Below, piece by piece: positions 57,490 through 64,000 of a stretch of DNA of 64,000 nucleotides; position 1 is the first letter of the stretch, and each line of letters starts with the position of its first letter. Below the pieces are notes generated by a model that did no database searches, was not told the DNA's origin, and was given only the letters and a program-made list of their open reading frames with translations. The position numbers were made by a program, and so were the translations under genes. This DNA comes from Mycobacterium bohemicum DSM 44277 (GTDB lineage: Bacteria > Actinomycetota > Actinomycetes > Mycobacteriales > Mycobacteriaceae): contig NZ_CSTD01000003.1 of the NCBI RefSeq assembly GCF_001053185.1, positions 404,335 to 468,334 of the forward strand. Direction: 5' to 3'.

Positions 57490-58290
57490 GTGAGCAAGGC
57501 GCGAGTGCTGGCGGTGGCCAACCAGAAGGGCGGTGTCGCCAAGACCACGACGGTCGCGTCGCTGGGGGCGGCGATGGTGGACGAGGGCCGGCGGGTGCTG
57601 CTCGTCGATCTGGATCCGCAGGGATGTTTGACGTTCTCGCTGGGCCAGGACCCCGACAAGCTGCCCGTGTCGGTCCACGAGGTGCTGCTCGGCGAGGTCG
57701 AGCCGAACGCCGCGCTGGTCACCACGATGGAGGGAATGACGCTGCTGCCGGCCAACATCGACCTGGCGGGGGCCGAGGCGATGTTGCTGATGCGGGCGGG
57801 CCGCGAGTATGCGCTCAAGCGGGCGCTGGCCAAGCTGGCCGACCAGTTCGACGTCATCATCATCGACTGTCCGCCGTCGCTGGGTGTCCTGACGCTCAAC
57901 GGCCTGACGGCCGCCGACGAGGTGATCGTCCCGCTGCAGTGCGAGACCCTCGCCCACCGCGGCGTCGGTCAGTTCCTGCGCACCGTCGCCGACGTCCAGC
58001 AGATCACCAACCCGGAGCTGCGGATGCTGGGCGCGTTGCCGACCCTGTATGACTCCCGCACCACCCACACCCGCGACGTGTTGCTCGACGTCGCCGACCG
58101 CTACGACCTGCCGGTGCTCGCCCCGCCGATCCCGCGCACGGTGCGGTTCGCCGAGGCCAGCGCGTCGGGCTCGTCGGTGATGGCCGGGCGCAAGAACAAG
58201 GGCGCGTCGGCCTACGGCGACCTCGCGCGGGCGCTGCTCAAGCACTGGAAGACGGGCAAGCCGCTGCCCACGTTCGCCGTCGAGGCCTGA
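57490..58290 (+). CDS. ParA/Soj-family ATPase (Rv3213c-like)
   Basis: 266 residues. Deviant Walker A KGGVAKTTT, switch I region and Walker B IIIDCPPSLG identify a MinD/ParA ATPase. It is an orphan in that no parB lies next to it; it is not the oriC ParA. GTG 57490 gives exactly the recalled M. tuberculosis length. After the stop an 11 bp unit (AAAGCGGCCCC) is repeated nearly three times at 58291-58320. Confidence 0.93.
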   Translation: MSKARVLAVANQKGGVAKTTTVASLGAAMVDEGRRVLLVDLDPQGCLTFSLGQDPDKLPVSVHEVLLGEVEPNAALVTTMEGMTLLPANIDLAGAEAMLLMRAGREYALKRALAKLADQFDVIIIDCPPSLGVLTLNGLTAADEVIVPLQCETLAHRGVGQFLRTVADVQQITNPELRMLGALPTLYDSRTTHTRDVLLDVADRYDLPVLAPPIPRTVRFAEASASGSSVMAGRKNKGASAYGDLARALLKHWKTGKPLPTFAVEA

Positions 58291-58327
58291 AGCGGCCCCA
58301 AAGCGGCCCCAAAGCGGCTCAGGACAC

Positions 58328-59554
58328 CTAGCCGAGGGCCACCACGGAGTCGCCGCGCTGTTCGAAGACCTTCGAGCCCGCCACGGCGGGAACCACCGCG
58401 CTCGTGCCGGGCGCCCGGTCCACCGGAATGTCGCGTTCGTTCGCGCCGGTGATCGGGTCGTAGACGCCGATCGCGCCGGTCACCGGCACGAGCAGCCGGC
58501 CGGCCATCATCGTCCCCGGTCCCAGCGGCGCCTTCTCGCCGGCCGCGATCGTGTAGCGCAGCGTCAACTTGCTGGCGTCGAAGACCATCAGCGAATCGCC
58601 GGTCCACCAGGTGAGCAGGCTGCCGGCCTGTGACACGGCGTTCGACGCCGACGCCGGCCTGGGCAGCAGCGTGCTCGACACCGTGGTGCCGGTCTGGTCC
58701 ACCACGTCCACCCTGGGCTGCGGTGACGGCAGGTACACCGCCGTGTTGTTCTCCCAGACGGCGAGCACGCGGGCGCCGGAACCGGCCGCGATCCCGGGCT
58801 CCGGCACGAGCTGCTGCTGCGGCTCGTCGTCGTCCTTGCCGGGGCGCAGCAGCGCCAGCCGCAGGCCGGCCTGGCCCGCGCAGCTCTCCAGCACCGAAAC
58901 CCCCGCCGAGCTGGCCGCCGCCGACACCAGCGCGCAGCCGGAGTGCAGCCCGCGCGCCGACGGTTTGACCCGCGCGTCCGTCTCGCCGTAGGCCAGCATC
59001 CGGACCATGTCCGAGCGCCACAGCTCCAGGTGCGTGTCACCGAACGACAGCACCGTCGACCCGTCGGAGGACAGGCGCACCCGCGGGTCGGCGTAGCTGC
59101 TGCGGGCCGGCCCGCGGCGTCCGGTGGAGCCGTCGAGCGTGCTGACCTGCCCGCAGCCGCGGTCGTCGCGGTAGACCGCGACGGCGAAGTGATACACCCA
59201 GGAGACGCCGCACAGGTCGCTGTCCCGCGCATAGCTCCAGCGGGATTCGCCCGTCCCGGGGTCGCGGCCGTCGACCTGGCGGCCGGCGCCGGTGGTGATG
59301 GTCCCGCCGACCACGACGGGGGCGGTGGTGGCGGGGCTGGCCGCGGTCCACAGCTGGCGCAGGGTGGCCGGCACCTCCCGGGCGGGGGGCGGGGTGGGCG
59401 CGGGCTGTCGCGTCACGCGCGCACGAGTTCCGACTCCGAATACGTCGCCGAGTCGCCGGCCTTCGAGTGGACTGCGTCCAGGCGGGCCGGCACGTACACG
59501 CACATTTCGCCGGTAGCGGCCACAGAGGAAGCGGCCAATACCTAGGGACATCAT
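58328..59554 (-). CDS. Rv3212-like beta-propeller protein with an altered N-terminus
   Basis: Residues from about 45 onward form a PQQ-like beta-propeller (LRQLWTAASPATTAPVVVGGTI, GCGQVSTLDGSTGRRGPARS, VYLPSPQPRVDVVDQTGTTVSST, VWENNT) as in M. tuberculosis Rv3212, an extracytoplasmic protein with one N-terminal membrane anchor. The expected anchor is absent: the frame upstream of about 59400 reads an unrelated Arg-rich stretch to ATG 59554. The rhlE gene, which lies between this gene and Rv3210c in M. tuberculosis, is missing. GTG 59416 is the nearest start to the conserved part. Confidence 0.78.
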   Translation of the reverse strand: MMSLGIGRFLCGRYRRNVRVRAGPPGRSPLEGRRLGDVFGVGTRARVTRQPAPTPPPAREVPATLRQLWTAASPATTAPVVVGGTITTGAGRQVDGRDPGTGESRWSYARDSDLCGVSWVYHFAVAVYRDDRGCGQVSTLDGSTGRRGPARSSYADPRVRLSSDGSTVLSFGDTHLELWRSDMVRMLAYGETDARVKPSARGLHSGCALVSAAASSAGVSVLESCAGQAGLRLALLRPGKDDDEPQQQLVPEPGIAAGSGARVLAVWENNTAVYLPSPQPRVDVVDQTGTTVSSTLLPRPASASNAVSQAGSLLTWWTGDSLMVFDASKLTLRYTIAAGEKAPLGPGTMMAGRLLVPVTGAIGVYDPITGANERDIPVDRAPGTSAVVPAVAGSKVFEQRGDSVVALG

Positions 59555-59610
59555 AGCTGGCCGTCAGCTGGCGCCCATGCACCGCGGAGTCCGCCGACTA
59601 GAGTGTTGAC

Positions 59611-60330
59611 ATGACCCGGTCCCCCGGCACGACCCCTGAAGCCGACTTGGACGCCGAGAAGCTCAACGACTCCCCGGCCCCCCGGTTGTCGGGCGACCAC
59701 CCGGGCGTCAACGAGTTGTTCGCGGTCCTGGCCTACGGCGAGATCGCGGCGTTCTACCGGCTCACCGACGAGGCCCGGATGGCCCCCAACCTGCGCGGAC
59801 GCATCTCGATGGCCAGCATGGCCGCCGCCGAGATGGGCCACTACGAGCTGCTGCGCGACGCCCTGGAGCGCCGGGGCGTCGACGTGGTGGAGGCGATGTC
59901 GAAGTACGTGTCCGCGCTGGAGAACTACCACCGGCTGACGATGCCGAGCACCTGGCTGGAAGCCCTGGTGAAGACGTACGTCGCCGACGCCCTGGCCGCC
60001 GACGTGTACCTGGAGATCGCCGACGGACTGCCCGACGAGGTTGCCCGCGTGGTGCGCGCGGCGCTGTCGGAAACCGGGCACTCCCAGTTCGTCGTCGCCG
60101 AGGTGCGGGCCGCGGTGACCGCCAGCGGCAAGCAGCGCAGCCGCCTGGCGCTGTGGGCGCGGCGGCTGCTTGGCGAGGCCATCACCCAGGCGCAATACGT
60201 CCTCGCCGACCACGACGAGCTGGTCGACCTCGTCCTGTCGGGCACCGGCGGCCTGGGCCAGCTCAGCGCGTTCTTCGACCGGCTGCAGCAGACGCACGAC
60301 CGGCGGATGCACGAACTCGGTCTGGCCTGA
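59611..60330 (+). CDS. Ferritin-like fold di-iron protein (Rv3210c-like)
   Basis: 239 residues, four-helix bundle related to MiaE-type tRNA hydroxylases: VLAYGEIAAFYRLTDEARM (Glu), SMAAAEMGHYELLRDAL (ExxH), ALVKTYVADALAADVYLE (Glu) and VRAALSETGHSQFVVAEV (ExxH). It may be a monooxygenase. ATG 59611. Confidence 0.85.
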   Translation: MTRSPGTTPEADLDAEKLNDSPAPRLSGDHPGVNELFAVLAYGEIAAFYRLTDEARMAPNLRGRISMASMAAAEMGHYELLRDALERRGVDVVEAMSKYVSALENYHRLTMPSTWLEALVKTYVADALAADVYLEIADGLPDEVARVVRAALSETGHSQFVVAEVRAAVTASGKQRSRLALWARRLLGEAITQAQYVLADHDELVDLVLSGTGGLGQLSAFFDRLQQTHDRRMHELGLA

Positions 60331-60342
60331 TTCCTTGCGCGC

Positions 60343-61107
60343 TCAGCGCGTGCAGGTCGCCAGGTTCGAGTTGGCGGCCGACGCCACCACGGTCTGACCG
60401 GCGGCGTTGACGACCGAGCAGTTGAGCCGGGCGTAGAAGCTGGTCGCCACCACCGACACGTTTTGCACACCAGGATTCAGCACGATCATCCGCGACCACG
60501 GCAGCGACACGTTGAACTCGGTCTGCGGGTACCCCCGGGCGTCGGTGTAGGTGACGTTCACCAGGTCCAGCAGCTGCTTGGAGCCGGTCACCGAGTACAC
60601 GACGGTGCGCGGATCGAGCGTGGCCGCCGGCGGTACCGCGGTCGGGGCCAGTGGCGGCACGGCGGTGGGTGGGGCGGTGGCAAGCGTGCTGGGCCCGGCG
60701 CTGGGCGTCACCGTGGTGACCGTCTCGGGCGGCAGCTGCGGCACCGTCGAGGCGCTCGGCGGCGCGCTCGCCTTCGCCGTCGTGGTCGCCGACGGCACCG
60801 TCCGCGGAACCGGCGCGCCGACGGTCGCCTTCGTCGACGCGCTGTCGCCGCTGTTGATGATGACGGCGGTCGCGATGGCCCCGACGGCCAAGACGGCGCC
60901 CACGATGGCCGCGGCCGGCCGCCAGCGGATCTCGGCCGGCCAGCCGGTCCAGGTGTAGTCGCTGCCGGCCTCGGAGCCGGCGGTGTCGCCCTCTTGGGCG
61001 TCGTAGTCGTCGTAGTCGTCGTAGGCGTCGTAGTCGTCGTCGGGGTAGTCCCGGGCGCCGCGATCGAGATGGGGCAGTGTGGTACCCATGGGGCCGACGG
61101 TAGCCAT
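60343..61107 (-). CDS. MmpS-like membrane protein (Rv3209-like)
   Basis: 254 residues. A cytoplasmic acidic head carries DDYDAYDDYDDYD repeats, encoded by a GTCGTA-rich microsatellite at about 61004-61045. One membrane helix (AAAIVGAVLAVGAIATAVII), a Pro/Thr-rich linker and a C-terminal MmpS-type beta domain (VVYSVTGSKQLLDLVNVTYTDARGYPQTEFNVSLPWSRMIVL) follow. Function unknown; the repeat may vary between strains. Confidence 0.83.
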   Translation of the reverse strand: MATVGPMGTTLPHLDRGARDYPDDDYDAYDDYDDYDAQEGDTAGSEAGSDYTWTGWPAEIRWRPAAAIVGAVLAVGAIATAVIINSGDSASTKATVGAPVPRTVPSATTTAKASAPPSASTVPQLPPETVTTVTPSAGPSTLATAPPTAVPPLAPTAVPPAATLDPRTVVYSVTGSKQLLDLVNVTYTDARGYPQTEFNVSLPWSRMIVLNPGVQNVSVVATSFYARLNCSVVNAAGQTVVASAANSNLATCTR

Positions 61108-61295
61108 GTGAAAACTGGTGCATCGGTGCGCGCGCGGGTGGAAACCCAGCTGGAAGCGAATCGTTATCCGGTCGCGACCGGGTTTCGCTTACCGCGAACC
61201 GCTTGGCCGGGGGCCGTTTGGCATGCGCGGCCGCCGCGTCCACTAGCCTGCTGCTGACAGGTCGGCGACTTCAACGCCAACGGGAAGGGGTGACC

Positions 61296-62286
<991 letters not shown>

Positions 62287-62443
62287 TCAGCCGCGCTCGT
62301 CGCCAAGACATTACTACTCGCGGCGTCGCATTGACCGTCACTGACGCCCAGCCGCTGGCAGAGCGGGGTGCCGCGGGGTTCGCCGGGGCGCGCCAAAGGC
62401 GGCCTTACAGTTTGGTGGGCGCAAGCTATGCCATCCTGGGCAA

Positions 62444-63481
62444 ATGACGTCCCAACGGCCCGTGCGCGGCAGCACCGGTCGGGTGCCGATGGTGCGCGAC
62501 GAGTGGCGCGAGCCGCTGCGCGCCCTGCGCGACCCGATCGGCCGCGACCCGGGGCGCCCGCGGGCCGACCGCGACCGGCCCAGTCAATGGCGCAAGCAAA
62601 CATCGCTGGGGCGGTTCGTCTCCACCTACGGCTGGCGCGCGTACGCGCTGCCCGCCCTGGTGGCGCTCACCGCGGTGGTGATCTACCAGACGGTGACGGG
62701 GACCGCCGCGCCCAAGCCGGCGGCCACCCAGGCCATGCAGGCCCCGCCGGCCATCGGGGCCGTGGGCACCGCGATCATCGACGCGCCGCCGCGCGGGCTC
62801 GCCGCGTTCGACGCGAACCTGCCGGCCGGAACGCTGCCCGACGGCGGTCCCTTCACCGAGGCGGGCGACAAGACGTGGCGGGTGCTGCCCGGTACCACCC
62901 CGCAGGTCGGCCAGGGCACCGCGAAGGTGTTCCGCTACACCGTCGAGGTCGAGAACGGCATCGATCCCACGATGTTCGGCGGTGACAACGCGTTCGCGCA
63001 GATGGTCGACCAGACGCTCGCCAACCCCAAGGGCTGGACCCACAACCCGCAGTTCGCCTTCATCCGTGTCGACGCGGACAACGGCGGAAAGCCCGACTTC
63101 CGGATCTCGCTGGTGTCCCCGGTGACGGTGCGCGAGGGGTGCGGCTACGAGTTCCGGCTCGAGACGTCCTGCTACAACCCGGCTTTCGGACGCGACCGGC
63201 AGGCGCGGGTGTTCATCAACGAGGCGCGCTGGGTGCGCGGTGCGCTGCCCTTCGAAGGGGACGTCGGCTCGTATCGGCAGTACGTGATCAACCACGAGGT
63301 GGGACACGCCATCGGGTACGTCCGCCACGAGGCCTGCGACAAGCAGGGCGGTCTGGCGCCGGTGATGATGCAGCAGACGTTCTCGACGTCCAACGACGAC
63401 GCCGCCAAGTTCGACCCCGACGTCGTCAAGGCCGACGGCAAGACCTGCCGGTTCAACCCCTGGCCGTATCCAATCGCCTAG
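62444..63481 (+). CDS. Membrane-anchored DUF3152 metalloprotease-like protein (Rv3207c-like)
   Basis: 345 residues. A membrane helix at about 66-84 (ALPALVALTAVVIYQTV) anchors an extracellular domain with the zinc motif HEVGHAIGYVRH (HExxH and a third His), and paired Cys (GCGYEFRLETSCYN; ACDKQ...TCRF). It belongs to the DUF3152 family, which resembles M10/zincin proteases. Confidence 0.9.
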   Translation: MTSQRPVRGSTGRVPMVRDEWREPLRALRDPIGRDPGRPRADRDRPSQWRKQTSLGRFVSTYGWRAYALPALVALTAVVIYQTVTGTAAPKPAATQAMQAPPAIGAVGTAIIDAPPRGLAAFDANLPAGTLPDGGPFTEAGDKTWRVLPGTTPQVGQGTAKVFRYTVEVENGIDPTMFGGDNAFAQMVDQTLANPKGWTHNPQFAFIRVDADNGGKPDFRISLVSPVTVREGCGYEFRLETSCYNPAFGRDRQARVFINEARWVRGALPFEGDVGSYRQYVINHEVGHAIGYVRHEACDKQGGLAPVMMQQTFSTSNDDAAKFDPDVVKADGKTCRFNPWPYPIA

Positions 63482-63512
63482 TCGCGTCTCGTCTCTTTAC
63501 GTCTCGTCGCTG

Positions 63513-63595
63513 CGCCGAGCCTGCGGCCACGGCGGGTCTTCGCGCGTCAATCGCGCCCCGTGCGCAGTCTCGGCGCCGCCACCGCAGGTTCGGCG
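63513..63595. repeat. Intergenic inverted repeat, related to 4659-4744
   Basis: CGCCGAGCCTGCGG (63513-63526) pairs with CCGCAGGTTCGGCG (63582-63595) with one G-T type difference, spacer 55 bp. Arm sequence and spacing match the element before alkB. It lies between the DUF3152 and moeZ genes. Confidence 0.55.
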
Positions 63596-63640
63596 ATGCG
63601 GCCTAGGATCGTGGGCGTCAGTCAACCGAGGAGAAGTCCG

Positions 63641-64000
63641 GTGTCGACACCCCAGACATCGCTGCCGCCGCTGGTCGAGCCCGCGGCCGGGCTCACCCGC
63701 GAGGAGGTGGCCCGCTACAGCCGCCACCTGATCATCCCCGACCTCGGCCCGGACGGTCAGAAGCGGCTGAAGAACGCGCGGGTGCTGGTGATCGGGGCCG
63801 GCGGGCTGGGGTCGCCGACGCTGCTGTACCTGGCGGCGGCCGGCGTCGGCACGATCGGCATCGTCGACTTCGACGTCGTCGACGAGTCGAACCTGCAACG
63901 GCAGATCATCCACGGCGTCGCCGACGTCGGGCGCTCCAAGGCCCAGTCGGCGCGCGACTCGATCGCCGCGATCAACCCGCTGGTCAACGTGCGACTGCAC
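63641..64000 (+). CDS. moeZ: Adenylyltransferase/sulfurtransferase MoeZ (MoeB1), 5' part
   Basis: 120 codons visible, cut by the window end. E1-like start: TREEVARYSRHLIIPDLG, ATP-binding GAGGLGSPTLLYLAAAGVGTIGIVDFDVVDESNLQRQ. The family adenylates ThiS/MoaD-like sulfur carriers and in mycobacteria carries a rhodanese domain at the C-terminus (outside the window). GAGGAG lies 8 bp ahead of GTG 63641. Confidence 0.94.
   Translation, partial: MSTPQTSLPPLVEPAAGLTREEVARYSRHLIIPDLGPDGQKRLKNARVLVIGAGGLGSPTLLYLAAAGVGTIGIVDFDVVDESNLQRQIIHGVADVGRSKAQSARDSIAAINPLVNVRLH

Overview
The window is high-GC actinobacterial chromosome from a nontuberculous Mycobacterium. Pointers are a PE-family protein, WhiB1, SigH/RshA, LpqB, MtrA, the alkB-rubA-rubB operon, the 24-residue ribosomal protein bL37, TB7.3 and TB9.4. 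Gene order largely follows the M. tuberculosis stretch Rv3253c to Rv3206c. Orthologue names come from recalled family sequences and synteny, since no search could be run. A polyhydroxyalkanoate (PHA) synthase/depolymerase operon and several accessory genes have no counterpart I recall in M. tuberculosis.

Layout. 1-2.5 kb: end of ftsQ, a wax ester synthase/acyltransferase and the ftsZ promoter. 2.5-4.6 kb: the first two thirds of ftsZ joined in frame to an amino-acid permease lacking its N-terminus. 4.6-8.7 kb: alkB-rubA-rubB-tetR and sahH. 8.7-13.5 kb: the tmk-mtrA-mtrB-lpqB-comF block in scrambled order. 13.8-19.8 kb: hpf and secA1; secA1 is interrupted near its 3' end by about 2.35 kb carrying an esterase and a broken copper-type P-ATPase. 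19.9-27.8 kb: K+/H+ antiporter pair, acyltransferase, ppk2 and the desA3 desaturase system. 27.8-36.5 kb: accessory region with an NMT1-like protein, SDRs, a di-iron protein, TetR, DUF302, flavin monooxygenase, trypco2 protein, thiolase and HxlR. 36.5-39.6 kb: rsgA, aroA and SRAP. 39.6-49.7 kb: second accessory region with a PE-phosphatase fusion, dehydrogenases and the PHA locus. 49.7-64 kb: SDR, sigH-rshA, bL37, TB7.3, pdtaS, whiB1, a fused gpm2/entC remnant, parA-like gene, TB9.4, a DUF3152 protease and the start of moeZ.

The most striking property is a set of breakpoints inside core, often essential genes: ftsZ/permease, tmk/mtrB, comF/mtrA, mtrB/comF, two in secA1, gpm2/entC and probably one before the Rv3212-like gene. 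Several lie at short shared sequences and four are in frame. They could be real rearrangements, with intact copies elsewhere, or chimeric joins from amplification or assembly. The sequence alone cannot decide, and the second explanation should be tested first. Outside these points the genes look intact and coherently organised: lipid desaturation and storage (desA3, two WS/DGAT proteins, PHA), alkane oxidation, and redox and cell-envelope stress signalling (SigH, WhiB1, MtrA, PdtaS).
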